Assembly: GCF_026262505.1 (NCBI RefSeq)
Contig: NC_067205.1
Span: 3,968,001-4,032,000, forward strand
Reading direction: 5' to 3'
Length of the DNA: 64,000 nucleotides
Source: Trichomonas vaginalis G3
Taxonomy: Eukaryota; Parabasalia; Trichomonadida; Trichomonadidae
How positions within the stretch are numbered: the first letter of the stretch is position 1; each line of letters starts with the position of its first letter. Made by a program: the position numbers and the translations under genes. The notes under the pieces are model-generated. The model ran no database searches. It was not told the origin of the DNA and was given only the letters and a program-made list of their open reading frames with translations. Positions 21,834 through 31,405 of this stretch are shown piece by piece.

Positions 21834-22119
21834 AGTGGGGCTTCCAGGCACTTCGTGCCCTCTAGCCCCGAAGATGTTTAGTATAAATGAAGTTCTTATA
21901 TACGGGTCTTCCAGGAGCTTTTCACAAATTATATATGTTTTCATGTTTTGTCAAGACTTCTTCGTAAAATCAGACAAAAATAATGTTTAGGGTAGAAGGT
22001 TAGATATAACCTCTTTTCTAACCTCTTTTCTACCCTCTTGAATTTTCAAGACTTCTTCGTACATGTTTTGTCACTTTCTGTCACTTTTCAGGAAAAAAAC
22101 ATTTTATTATTATATATAA
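21801..22119. repeat. Polinton C: left terminal and subterminal repeat
   Basis: A-run of 30, then GGGAGTGGGGCTTCCAGG with the nested hairpin (GGCAC-TTC-GTGCC inside GGGGCT/AGCCCC), GAAGATGTTTAGTATAAATG, and CTTCCAGGAGCTTTTCACAA, which recurs inverted near 46400-46430. Further in are one 25-bp iteron and one GGGTAG/GTTAG inverted cluster (21988-22040). No gene lies in it. Confidence 0.85.
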
Positions 22120-22928
22120 ATGAATTTTACAAAACCACCGTTACCGTTCTTTGGAAATAAGAGTAGATGTAAAGATATTCTATTGAGAGAACTTAAGAAA
22201 CTACCGAATGGTCTAACATTTGTAGACTTGTTCGGTGGAAGTTTCTATATATCTCATTTGTGCCATACATATTTCCTGACTCAAAGATTATATGCAATGA
22301 CTTCGACAACTATATGACCGTCTCAAACATATTCCAGACACAAACAATATATTGAAAGAGTTAAAAGAAAAGATACTATAGGTAAGATGGAACGTATACC
22401 ATTAGATAAGAAAAATATTGTGAGAGAGGTTTTGAAAAAAGCAGAATATATAGACTGGGATAGTATATCTGCTAGACTATTATATAGTGGTTCTATAAGA
22501 GTTCATGACATTGAAACACTTATGTCAAAAGTTTTATATCTTAACTATACAAATGTTTTCAAAGAGAACATAGAAAAATATATTGAGGGTATAGAGTTTG
22601 TGAGATGTCATTGGACAGATTTGTATGAAAAATATAAAGACAAGGAAAATGTTTTCTTTATAGTGGACCCACCGTTCTATAACACATGGGATTTTCAATA
22701 CCAAGTAGACTGGACTTTGAGAGACTCTTTAGAAACTTTAGACGTTTTACAAACCATCCATGCTTTTACTTTACATCCGATAAAAGTGGTTTGGAAAGTG
22801 TCATGAGATGGTTAGAGGACATACATGACTATGAGTTTAGATATGACAAGATAGAATATGAGAGAGGTCCTATAAACCGGAGAAAGTGTCATAACAAAGA
22901 AATTTTATTGGTAAGTAAATGTGTTTGA
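22120..22928 (+). pseudogene. Polinton C: D12-class adenine-specific DNA methyltransferase
   Basis: Broken (about two to three breaks). The N-terminal PPLPFFGNKSR followed by FVDLFGG is the SAM-binding start of D12 (Dam-like) N6-adenine methyltransferases, and VDPPFYNT is the DPPY-type catalytic motif. Methylation of the element's own DNA, or evasion of a host restriction-like process, would be an inference. First gene after the left terminus. Confidence 0.75.
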
Positions 22929-23062
22929 AATAGGACTACTTGTTTTAGGTTTTTTCCATTGTGTCATCTATTTCTTTGACGTGGCAGAAAAGTACAGAGA
23001 ATATGAAGATGAACCAATGCCTGCAAATGTTCAGTATATGTACTTAAGAGATATTTTTATCT
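22920..23062 (+). other. Polinton C: short open stretch with one hydrophobic segment
   Basis: About 45 codons with a membrane-like segment (GLLVLGFFHCVIYFF) and then an acidic part (EYEDEPMPANVQY), placed between the methyltransferase and the next gene. No clean start codon is seen, so it is only a candidate small membrane protein. Confidence 0.3.
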
Positions 23063-23070
23063 AATATTAA

Positions 23071-23433
23071 ATGGACGCACAGAACTTAGCGAATGCACAG
23101 CAACCTGGACAACCAAACCCAGAGAATATTCCAAATGAAGTTAGAATACAAACTGCAATGGCAAACTATGGTCAAGTGCCAACAGATGTACAAATGCAAA
23201 CTGCCATGTCAAATGACGCTGCGTTAGGTTTGCCACCATGGTATGCAAATATGAGATGGAAAGAGTTTTATACAAACCCTGAAGTGGGATATAAACAACT
23301 TTATGCAGATGACGCGAACACAGGAGTTGACCCAGAGTATGTTTTCTACCAGAGGAGAAATAGAATGTATGAGCTCCAGTTAAAGAATGCTATGGAACTC
23401 AGAAGGAAACGTAAGAGACTAGGTGGACATTAG
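23071..23433 (+). CDS. Polinton C: 120-aa protein of unknown function
   Basis: Looks whole. Starts MDAQNLANAQQPGQPNPEN, has a repeated block (VRIQTAMANYGQVP, VQMQTAMSNDAALG) and ends very basic (ELRRKRKRLGGH). The Gln/Asn/Pro-rich start and basic tail suggest a virion or DNA-associated protein. I recognise no family. ATG is preceded by the TTTTTATCTAATATTAA leader typical of the structural genes. Confidence 0.7.
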   Translation: MDAQNLANAQQPGQPNPENIPNEVRIQTAMANYGQVPTDVQMQTAMSNDAALGLPPWYANMRWKEFYTNPEVGYKQLYADDANTGVDPEYVFYQRRNRMYELQLKNAMELRRKRKRLGGH

Positions 23434-23451
23434 ATTTTTACATATAGTAAA

Positions 23452-23693
23452 ATGGGTTTCTTCAGTAGTATTGGAAACTTCTTTCGAAATGTTGGAAGAG
23501 GTATATGGAATGGAATAAAAACCGTAGGAAGAGGAATTTGGAACGGAGTCAAAAATATTGGCAAAAGAGTAGGTCAGTTCGTTGTATTATACCTAAAGAC
23601 CCTGAACCAGAAGAACAAGCTCCTGTTATACAACCGCCTGAACCTGCACCACAGTCTAGTTGGCAACCAAATCCAACACCTCAACCGTATTAA
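23452..23693 (+). pseudogene. Polinton C: amphipathic N-terminus protein with 11-residue repeat
   Basis: Broken (about one break). The N-terminus MGFFSSIGNFFRNVGRG is followed by two near-identical 11-residue steps (NVGRGIWNGIK, TVGRGIWNGVK) and NIGKRVG. This is a Trp/Gly/Lys amphipathic helix of the kind found in membrane-active peptides and at the start of adenovirus protein VI. The rest of the region codes for a Pro/Gln-rich tail. A membrane-penetration role during entry is only an inference. Confidence 0.5.
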
Positions 23694-23697
23694 AAAA

Positions 23698-24546
23698 TTA
23701 TATTTTTACCGTTCGATAGTAGTTGTATATGAAACTAAGTTCTAAGTAAAACGCATGGTATAATGGAATTATTCTTTTTCTTCCATCTGTAGTAAACCAT
23801 ACTTGAAAGTCTGAAATACTTCCACTTGGTGGTTCGTATAACTTTGTAGGTTTTTCGTAAAAGTCATTTGCCAAGCATAAGAAAGAGTTTTGCGCACCAG
23901 AAAATGAAGCATGAACTATAATAGCATCTGAGTCGAAAACATCTTTAAATAAATATGGTTCATCTCTTGCATATCGACTGTAAATATTTGCTAAAGGAAG
24001 TTCGACTTTCTGATTTAACATTCTTTGCAAATAATACCATGACATTGCAGTGAATTCTGTATATATTTGTTCGTCTTTCTTTGGATTGTCTTCGTAGATT
24101 TGAAATGACACTTGTGAATTTTGTTTGTCATATACAATTCTCACATAAAGTGTGCTCTCGGTATTTGCATATTCATCAGCATATTTTGCATAACATGAAT
24201 TTATTTTATCTTCTATATTTTTTAACGCAGTCTGTAGAGAAGATGAAAGGTCAACTTGTATTAGCTCAATTTCTTCCCACATTTTTCGTTTCCCTTCAGA
24301 TATATAATCTATATGAAACCTTACAATAAATGGAAAACTTTTATCTTCTACAGACACAAACTTCATTCTACGAAAGCCAATAGCTTTTGTGACAGATGGG
24401 TCTCTTAGCCATCTTAATGGGTAGTCAAAACGATAGCCTTCATGCTTTACGGTCTCTGTCTCAAACTTTTGACCGACATTAGTAAAAAGTTCATCTAATG
24501 GTTTAGTTGTAGCAACTCTTGAATTTTCTTTTTCTATTGGAAGCAT
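23698..24546 (-). CDS. Polinton C: 282-aa protein, unknown, possibly structural
   Basis: Looks whole. Starts MLPIEKENSRVATTKPLDEL and ends FIYNYYRTVKI. Composition is beta-rich and aromatic with no obvious enzyme motif. It shares an 18-bp divergent promoter with the fibre gene, which suggests that it is expressed at the same time, perhaps as a fibre-associated or vertex protein. I do not recognise the family. Confidence 0.7.
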   Translation of the reverse strand: MLPIEKENSRVATTKPLDELFTNVGQKFETETVKHEGYRFDYPLRWLRDPSVTKAIGFRRMKFVSVEDKSFPFIVRFHIDYISEGKRKMWEEIELIQVDLSSSLQTALKNIEDKINSCYAKYADEYANTESTLYVRIVYDKQNSQVSFQIYEDNPKKDEQIYTEFTAMSWYYLQRMLNQKVELPLANIYSRYARDEPYLFKDVFDSDAIIVHASFSGAQNSFLCLANDFYEKPTKLYEPPSGSISDFQVWFTTDGRKRIIPLYHAFYLELSFIYNYYRTVKI

Positions 24547-24564
24547 ATTTTATCTAGAATAAAA
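24547..24564. promoter_or_regulatory. Polinton C: 18-bp divergent promoter
   Basis: ATTTTATCTAGAATAAAA lies between the ATG of the 282-aa gene (24546, minus) and that of the fibre gene (24565, plus). It is almost self-complementary around CTAG, so both genes see nearly the same leader. Confidence 0.5.
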
Positions 24565-25854
24565 ATGTCAAATGAAACAGCGTCTATGAGAGAAATACAA
24601 CACAACCGACAACTCATTATGCAAGCTCTAAATAAGAACACAACAAACTTTTCAAACTATTCTAAGATATCTGAGTCATTGAAAGAAGGAAACTTAAAAC
24701 TGACATTAAACCCAATGACAGATGAGTTTCTGTTTCAAGACAATAAGAACCATACTGTCTGTATAAATCCAACAAAAGGAACTTTAAACGAGAAACCTAT
24801 ATCTGAACTTCTTTTGAAAGCAGATGTTGACAACAAAGCTGACAAAGAATATGTCATTGAAAAAGTTCAAGAAGAACATGACAGAGCAGATGCAACATAT
24901 GCAACAAAAGATGACGTTGAAAATAAAGCAGATAAAACATATGTTAACGATGAGTTAGCATATCTGGCTAGTGCGTTAGTGAAGAAGGCAGATAAGGAAT
25001 ATGTGGATGAAAAAGACAATGAAATTAAAGAAAGGGTTGAATGGTATAATGAACGGACATCGAAGATTTTAGAAGGTAAAGCCAATACAGGGTGGGTTTC
25101 AGGATGTTTAGACCTTAAAGCCGACAAGAAACTGTAGATATGTTGACACAAACGGTTTCAAGTCATACCAGAGGTTTAATGGAAGATGGACAACAGTTGA
25201 AAGAGCTTGAGAAAGGTGTTACAGAGTTAAGGAATACAAAAGCAGACTCGACATGGATAAAAGGATATGTAGATGCAACAAAAAGAACGTATTTTAGCAT
25301 GGACAGAAGGAACATACCCACAAAAATATCATAGACATAGCATCTCTGACGTAAATGAACTTGAAGAAAAGTTATATAAAAAAGCAGACAAAACAGAGCT
25401 TCAAACATTAAAGACAGAAATACTTCAAACATTATATCCTATAGGCTCTATTTATACGTCAATGAACTCTACCAGACCAGAAGTAGTACTTGGTTTTGGA
25501 ACTTGGACTCAAATAGTCGACAGGTTTTTGTATTGTGCAAACTCTTCAAAGGAAACAGGTGGAAGTAAAACGATTTCAGGTGAAAATTTACCTGCACACA
25601 GTCACTACATAGATTTAAGTACATCTCAAGCAGGTTGGCATAAGCATAGATATTGGGATTGGTCAGGAATGATAAAAGGTAAAGGATATGATGTTAAAGA
25701 CAACGTTAAGTTTGCTATAAATTGTTACTGGGATGACACTCAGGGAGGAGGAAGCCATACACATCGCATTACAGGATATTCGGAAACAACGGGACAGAGT
25801 AAAGACTACATGCCACCTTACATGACAGTTTACGCATGGTATAGAAATGCTTAG
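24565..25854 (+). pseudogene. Polinton C: fibre protein with phage tail-collar-type C-terminus
   Basis: Broken (about two breaks). The first half carries heptad-like repeats of the form ADKEYV (VDNKADKEYVIEK, ENKADKTYVNDE, VKKADKEYVDEK), as in trimeric shaft segments. The last ~140 residues have YPIGSIYTSMNS, FGTWTQI, LPAHSHY, SHTHRITGY and MPPYMTVYAWYRNA. That is the order of the gp12/tail-collar receptor-binding domain of bacteriophage fibres, including the His-x-His metal-type motifs. Likely a host-attachment fibre. Its 3' end overlaps the integrase 3' end by 4 bp. Confidence 0.85.
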
Positions 25855-26808
25855 TCGTCATTTTCAACTTCTTTAGCATATTCGTCAGGAGTTGTCTTAT
25901 ATTTGTTAGGAACTGTCTTTGAAAGTATACCACCTTGAACTTTGACAAGTTTGAAACGAGGTCTGACAATAGTAGTTTTATCTTCTGCTTGCAGTCTGTA
26001 CATTTTGCCATGTTTGCCTAAAACTTCATAATATTCTCTTGTATACTTTCTTCTATTTTTACGAACACGAATGCGAGTACCTGTCGAGTTCCCATTGTTG
26101 TCATAGTCAATAGTATTTTCATATGGGTCGCGTTTAGGTATTTCTATTTTTACTTTGTCACCTTTCTTAAGTTTGAAGCCTGGCATTCTTTCTTGTTTGT
26201 CTCTTTTGACTAAACTATTAAATATATAGTCTTTCTCTAAGTCGGGGTTGTTTTTCATTTCTTCGGGGGAGTGGTTTCCCAAACCTTTTTGTTTACGGTT
26301 ATTGTAAATATTTAAAACTTGTCTCATCTTTGCCATGGAGAAGTGTCTATATTTGTCGTCATATGACATTTCATCTACCTCACCACCTTGTGGTTGGTTT
26401 AAGTCTCTTAAGATTTTTATACAACTGTCAATGACACCAAGAGCAGAATGGTTTTGGTCGACAATGAAATATTGGTTTACATTTTTTGAACGCAGATAGT
26501 TTTTAATATCGTCTGATTTGAAAGAACGTTCACAGTCAGATGTCAGTTTTGTTGGATGGTATTTGTCAACGAATATTGTCAAAGCAGTTTTCACATCTAA
26601 AATATTTTTTGGACTGTAATGGTATGGCTTCACAGTATCTTGTGTTTTGACCGACAAATATTAGCCAGTATGGAGGTCCATCTGTTCTAACTCTCGGAAT
26701 GTTTTCCAAGATATCCATAAACCAAGCATTTGGTGTTGAACTAAAGATTTTTACCATGAGTGCTTTCTTTGTCGCTTAAACATAGGGGTCCTTGTTTGGA
26801 TTCGTCAT
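25851..26808 (-). pseudogene. Polinton C: retroviral-type integrase (rve)
   Basis: Broken (about two breaks). The core shows WFMDIL near the start, LTSDCERSF and NHSALGVID in the order of the acidic catalytic positions of the rve/DDE integrase fold, then a basic linker (RKNRRKYTREY) and an SH3/chromo-like C-terminal segment YEVLGKHGKMYRLQ. This is the Polinton integrase that cuts and joins the element ends and produces the 6-bp duplication. It diverges from the neighbouring gene across 16 bp. Confidence 0.88.
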
Positions 26809-26824
26809 TTTTTACCTATAAGAA
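26809..26824. promoter_or_regulatory. Polinton C: 16-bp divergent promoter of integrase and amphipathic gene
   Basis: TTTTTACCTATAAGAA separates the integrase ATG (minus, 26808) from the ATG at 26825. Forward it matches the TTTTTAC...AAATG leader of the structural genes. Confidence 0.45.
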
Positions 26825-27184
26825 ATGGGTTTATTTGGCGCATTAGCAGGAGTTGCATCCAGATTTTTACCCGCAGTGGGAACAATAGCCAGAGTGTATT
26901 TGGAGTTGGAAGGAAGATTTTGAGTACATTAGGTATACTTAAAGAGAAAAGCACAACCTATTATACAAACTGTACAGAAAGGTTGGGATGTAGCACGAGA
27001 TGCAGCAAATCTTATTCCAAATCCTGAAACAAGAGGAAAAGTTCAAGGATGGATGGACAATGTAGGAAGACAAGCAGGAAACTACTATAACAAAGCAAAG
27101 ACTACTATAACCAAGCAGGGCAACTATATGGACCAAGGTGAAAGATTCTTTAACAGAGGATATAACCAGCACAACAGTGGGTAA
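26825..27184 (+). pseudogene. Polinton C: amphipathic N-terminus protein (pVI-like in appearance)
   Basis: Broken (about two breaks). It starts MGLFGALAGVASRFLP, a Gly/Ala/Phe amphipathic start like that of 23452. Downstream pieces are rich in Gln, Asn and Tyr (KGWDVARDAANLIPNP, RQAGNYYNKAK). A membrane-active minor capsid component is an inference from shape and from its place among structural genes. Confidence 0.45.
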
Positions 27185-27242
27185 CAACAACCAACCGCAA
27201 CCGCCTCAAACGTGGGAATGTAAATTTTTTACTGAGATGAAA

Positions 27243-27398
27243 ATGAACAATACAGCATTGAGACAAATGGGTTCAAGATGGATTTGTCGGCTTCCAGTAG
27301 TTAAACCACCACGTGTTTGTCAAGTTCTTCCTATACCTCAAGAAGTTTTAGACCGACTTAAAAAACCTCAACAACCAGTTGAAACAAAACCAAACTAA
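27243..27398 (+). CDS. Polinton C: 51-aa small protein
   Basis: Starts MNNTALRQMGSRWICRLP and ends KKPQQPVETKPN. I chose the second of two neighbouring ATGs (27237, 27243) because it then sits after TTTTTTACTGAGATGAAA, the leader that the next gene also has. Pro-rich, no known motif. Confidence 0.4.
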   Translation: MNNTALRQMGSRWICRLPVVKPPRVCQVLPIPQEVLDRLKKPQQPVETKPN

Positions 27399-27416
27399 AT
27401 TTTTTACTGAGATGAA

Positions 27417-27981
27417 ATGACCGAAGAAGTTGAAACGGTAGATTTGACACCACAACAAAAAGTTCAGAACCATTGTCAAACCTGTCAAAGAACTTACAGA
27501 TGAAGAGAAAAATTCAATAATAGAAAGTGCCAGGTCTGGAAATACAAACCCTAACTATAAAGTCACTTTTCATAGAAATGGAACGGCTAGTATCTCAAAA
27601 AAGAAACAGACTCTCACAAATAAAATATTGAAGTCTGAAGGAGCTTTCGAGACAACAGATGGAAAAGTTTACTTCACTGACCAACAGTTCATTATAGAAC
27701 ATCTCATTGACTTAGAGTCGAAATATTCTAAACTTTACAACAAACACAAAAAGTTGAAAGGAAAACAAAAACAAATGGCATATGATATTTACGAAGATGT
27801 TGACGACACAACTGTTCCTGCAGGTGAGGTAAAGTCAGAGGAACCGAAAAGTGACGAAAAACCGATAGAAGAAGGGAAGCCAAAAACTGAAGATAAACCA
27901 AAACCAAAGTTTAGTCAACCTTCATTAGCTGGTATGGGTTGGCGTCAAAGACTTATGGCAGCAGGTGGTTATGTAAAGTAA
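27417..27981 (+). pseudogene. Polinton C: ~190-aa Lys/Glu-rich protein with SLAGMG near its end
   Basis: Broken (about one to two breaks). The open part (27628-27981) has a charged helical stretch (LYNKHKKLKGKQKQM), an acidic Pro/Lys linker with repeated EEPKSDEKP and EEGKPKTEDKP, and ends PSLAGMGWRQRLMAAGGYVK. The LAGMG string fits the consensus for adenovirus-type maturation proteases; see findings. Role unknown, perhaps core or scaffold. Confidence 0.5.
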
Positions 27982-27984
27982 AGA

Positions 27985-28012
27985 AAAAAAATATTTTTTT
28001 ATTTTTATAAAA
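27985..28012 (+). promoter_or_regulatory. Polinton C: leader of the polymerase gene
   Basis: An A-run, ATATTTTTTTATTTT and TATAAAA directly before the ATG at 28013; the same order precedes the helicase genes (1653-1677, 39124-39151, 62305-62337). Confidence 0.45.
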
Positions 28013-30156
28013 ATGCCCCCATATAGAATGGATAGAAAATCTGCTAGAATAAAAGCAGAGTTACAAAGATATGGTTGGAGAGTTTCGAAGAAGTTTAAAT
28101 ATAGGAAGGGAAGACCCATAAAAGTTTATGACAAACTGGCTGGTCTGACCTACGAAATGGACTTGGAAACAGCGCGCACAAATTATCCAAACAGATTAGA
28201 GAGGTTAGAAGAAGAACGTCTTATGGACATGCCTTTCAATGTTACTGAACCTCAAGTTGAAGGACACGACGGCTTTGCCAGATTCTACTGGAAACATGAC
28301 GAACAATTGCATCCTTTGAGAAGGAAAAAAGGAAAAGGTGAAGACGCACATGCTCCCATGGAAAGAACAAGATATGCATATGAAAAGTATCGTGAAGTTA
28401 GAAGTCAAATTACATCTGGTCGAACCTTTACAGTAAACTTTGACGAAGGAAAGAACAAAGAAGGCTTCATGGGTGTACTTGCTGCCATACAAGACGGAAA
28501 TAAGAAAGGATACAATCTCAGATTGACCATAACAGATTTGGATGGTCATATATACTATGCGCATGGCAATGAACAAACAGCTGCAAAACTTCTTGACGCT
28601 TTCAAGACTACAAAGAGAGAACAAATGTTTGACTCCGACTCAGACATTTTGAATGCAATTGAAGGAATTGCAAGTGTAAAATTTGAATGGTATGAACCTA
28701 ACCCTCAAGCAGTCAGACAACATGCTGGATACTTCCCCTTCATAAATAAGTCTGACATTGACTTGACAAGGTATGGAATTTACAATTCAATTGAAACAAT
28801 TGTCAATGAACCTTGCATTCTTACATGTCTCAGGAACTCTGGTCTTGTTACAGATGAGAAGATGAAGTATCTTGAGTCATGTGTGAAGACAAGGTACATT
28901 CTCAGAGGTCAATTGGCAAAAATTGCACCGTTGGCAAATGTCAATATCCGAGTCAACATACCTACAGCTAAAGGTTCTTCACATGACGACTATGTTGTTG
29001 ACAAAGACTTACCATGGTTGAAGATTGCAATTGTCCACAACCACTTCATGTTGAACGAAAGTCTTATGTTCGGAAAAGGCAAGTGCAACATTGTCAGAGC
29101 TGTAAACATTCTTTTCGAGAAAGGTTTGTTGGAACCAATTCCAGATGACAAGCTGACAGAAACTTTTGTACCAAAAGACGAAACAAACTTTTCACTGTTA
29201 GCAAGACCAAAAGTTGTTCCAGACAAAGTTCTAGTACAAAAGAAGTACACAGTTCCAAAAGGAGTTGGATTGTTCGGATACCAACCTGAACCAGAAGAAC
29301 TTCCAATGAGGTTGCAAGAACTTCAAGATGCTATAAACAAACTTCCATTGAGACATCCAATCGACGTCAAATTGTATTGGAGAGCTTCTGAGTTAGGTCA
29401 GAAGGTTTTATATGAAACAGGTTGCTTTGACGATGTTTATGAGATAACAGGAGAAGTTTCTCAGAAGATAAGAGACTCACTTGAATTTCACGAACTGGAC
29501 CGATTGGATGCGACAAGTTCGACTCAAACGAAAAGATATACTATGTTGACCTTAACGCTGCGTACATGAGGTTTGTCCAATATATTCCAACTGGAATTCC
29601 AAACGAAGACGGTGAGTTCCCAGGAAGGAACTATACAGTTGGAAAAGTCATACAACAACTGTATGATATTAGGAAAGCTTCAAACCCCAAACTTGCAATG
29701 ACACTCAAATTGCTTATGAATTCGACATGGGGGTATTCCATTAAAAAACCTCAAGAGATGAAGAGTAAACATTATGAGAAGGTCGACAACTTTGTTGAAA
29801 GGTTCTCCCCTTTTGTTTTGAAATACGAATTTACCGAAGGTCAAAGTGGCTTAGTAACCACAGTAAAACCTATTGTCGAACATTGGTCTTACCCTCAGTT
29901 CGCAAAGGCAGTCCTTGACAACTACAACAAATTCTTCTCAGAGGTTAAATCCAAAGTGAAGGTATACTATGAGAACATTGACGCACTCATGACGAACGAA
30001 GAAGGCTATAACAAACTCATTGAAATGGGTTTAGTTGGTGAGAAAATGGGCTGTTTTAAGCTAGACAAGGTATTTTCCGAAGTTCATGTAATATCGAAAA
30101 GGAAGTACTGGGGTATACTTGAAGACGGCACAGAAATAAAACATTGCATGAAATAA
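28013..30156 (+). pseudogene. Polinton C: protein-primed family B DNA polymerase
   Basis: Broken (about one to two breaks). The upstream ~500 residues show the basic N-terminal part (MPPYRMDRKSARIKAELQR) and a middle region with PIDVKLYWRASELGQ. Further on, palm-domain features are seen: YIPTGIPNEDGEFPGRNYTV, then KLLMNSTWGYSIKK, the family B motif with the conserved K and YG positions, and KVKVYYENIDALM in motif C position. Replicates the linear element from a protein primer in Polintons and adenoviruses. Confidence 0.88.
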
Positions 30157-30212
30157 AACATTGCATGAAATAAAACATTTTTTTAAAAAAACATTTTTTT
30201 ATTTTATTTGAA

Positions 30213-30797
30213 ATGTACGCTGAGTTTGTTGGAACAGACCGTTGGGAAACTTGTTTGTTAGATGAGAAATATGAAATTCACTGTTGTGAGTCATTTGAAG
30301 TCAGAAACAAAAAGACAAAAAGAGTTTTAAGCGAATGTGAGCGAAATGACGGATATGCTAGGATGAGGATTGGTGAGAAATGCTATTTTAAACATATTGT
30401 CATTGCAACTCATTTTATACCGAACCCTAACAATCTACCTTTTGTAGACCATATAAACCGTATAAGAAACGACAATAGACTTGAAAACTTACGCTGGGTC
30501 ACTCGTTCTGAAAACAATAAGAACAGAGGCAAATTTGGAGATATAGTATTCGAATTTGTCGACGAACTAGAAGATGAAGCAATTGAAATTACAGACTATG
30601 GCAAGCATACGTTTGAGTTTTACTACTATAGCGAAGAACAGGACTCTTTCTACTTTTATACCGGCGTAAACTATAGGAAATTACAAGTATGTTTTACTAA
30701 GGAAGGCTATGCTTATGTAAACACTAGAGATACAGATGGAAAACACGTTAAAATACTTCTTAACAAATTCAAGAAGCTATATGGCATACCATTTTAA
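30213..30797 (+). CDS. Polinton C: HNH endonuclease with NUMOD4-like start
   Basis: Open, 194 residues. Residues ~11-39 (YEIHCCESFEVRNKKTKRVL) resemble the NUMOD4 DNA-binding segment. Residues 61-102 hold H-x5-HFIPNPNN, VDHIN (78-82) and LENLRWVTRSENN (90-102), the classic HNH_3 pattern of homing-type nucleases. It sits directly behind the polymerase, the usual target of free-standing homing endonucleases, and the same 17-bp string (CATTGCATGAAATAAAA) is repeated just before it (30145-30175). The last ~85 residues have no known domain. It could be a passenger. Confidence 0.85.
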   Translation: MYAEFVGTDRWETCLLDEKYEIHCCESFEVRNKKTKRVLSECERNDGYARMRIGEKCYFKHIVIATHFIPNPNNLPFVDHINRIRNDNRLENLRWVTRSENNKNRGKFGDIVFEFVDELEDEAIEITDYGKHTFEFYYYSEEQDSFYFYTGVNYRKLQVCFTKEGYAYVNTRDTDGKHVKILLNKFKKLYGIPF

Positions 30798-30822
30798 AAC
30801 AGTATATTTTTACATATATTAA

Positions 30823-31110
30823 ATGCTTCAGGTTGAAAAACAAAGAACAAAAGTAGCAGATACAAAACCGTTAGACTATATCTTTACAAACGCTGGTAGG
30901 ACTATATCAGATGAAGAAATTTCATCCCGAATTGTCTTTCATATATAACTACGGAAAAGTGCTGAATTCGACAAAAATGAGTTTTTGGTTGAAAAAAGAG
31001 GTGGAGCCAAAAGTGGCTCGACCTCAAAACAAGCATTTTGTGAAGAATATACCAACCCGCGGAAAACAGCGGGTTGCTTTTTATACAAAATTCAACAGGT
31101 GAATTTTCAT
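30823..31110 (+). pseudogene. Polinton C: broken gene with a KilA-N-like 3' piece
   Basis: Starts MLQVEKQRTKVADTKPLDYI after a TTTTTACATATATTAA leader. It is broken (about one to two breaks). Its 3' part shares a 55-bp palindrome-bearing segment with the KilA-N gene at 31406, so part of it may be a KilA-N remnant. The N-terminal part is unrecognised. Confidence 0.35.
31033..31088. repeat. Palindrome-bearing 55-bp segment, copy 1
   Basis: GCATTTTGTGAAGAATATAC, then AACCCGC...GCGGGTT and GCTTTTTATACAA. The stem is followed by a T-run, which makes it look like an intrinsic terminator. Copy 2 is at 31595-31649. Loop bases differ (GGAAAACA here). Confidence 0.6.
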
Positions 31111-31405
31111 GAATTTCCTTAAGATAGAAAAAAATATATTTTAGGCGACCAGGTCACTCGGTCACTCGGTCACTCGGTCAACTAACATCTTTTTGAAAAA
31201 GTGTGACAACATGACATTTTGACAACAACACAGGAATAGATTTCATCGTATATTTTTTGTTAAGACTTCATCGTAAATGTTTTGTTGAGACTTCATCGTA
31301 TATTGTTTTGTCGAGATTTTTATCGTTGTGGTCCGACGGTTAAGCCACAAACGAATGTCCGACGTCCCACCAAAAATATTTTTTATTTTTATTGTAAGAA
31401 CAGAA
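31103..31405. other. Polinton C: spacer before the KilA-N cluster
   Basis: No gene. It holds GGTCACTCGGTCACTCGG repeats (about 31148-31178), three diverged 25-bp iterons (31240-31320), and CACAAACGAATGTCCGACG at 31347, a string that recurs at 35944. The end (31370-31405) is the ATTTTTATTGTAAGAACAG leader. Confidence 0.55.
31370..31405 (+). promoter_or_regulatory. Polinton C: TGTAAGAACA leader, KilA-N gene 1
   Basis: AATATTTTTTATTTTTATTG then TAAGAACAGAA before ATG. The string TGTAA(A/G)(A/G)ACA just upstream of the ATG is shared with the genes at 32603, 33857 and 34560 and is absent before the structural and helicase genes. Confidence 0.5.

Noticed and set aside
31033-31088. True bacterial transcription terminator
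   Set aside because: Shape fits, but both copies lie in or beside coding frames of a eukaryotic element; kept only as a repeat with a terminator-like look.
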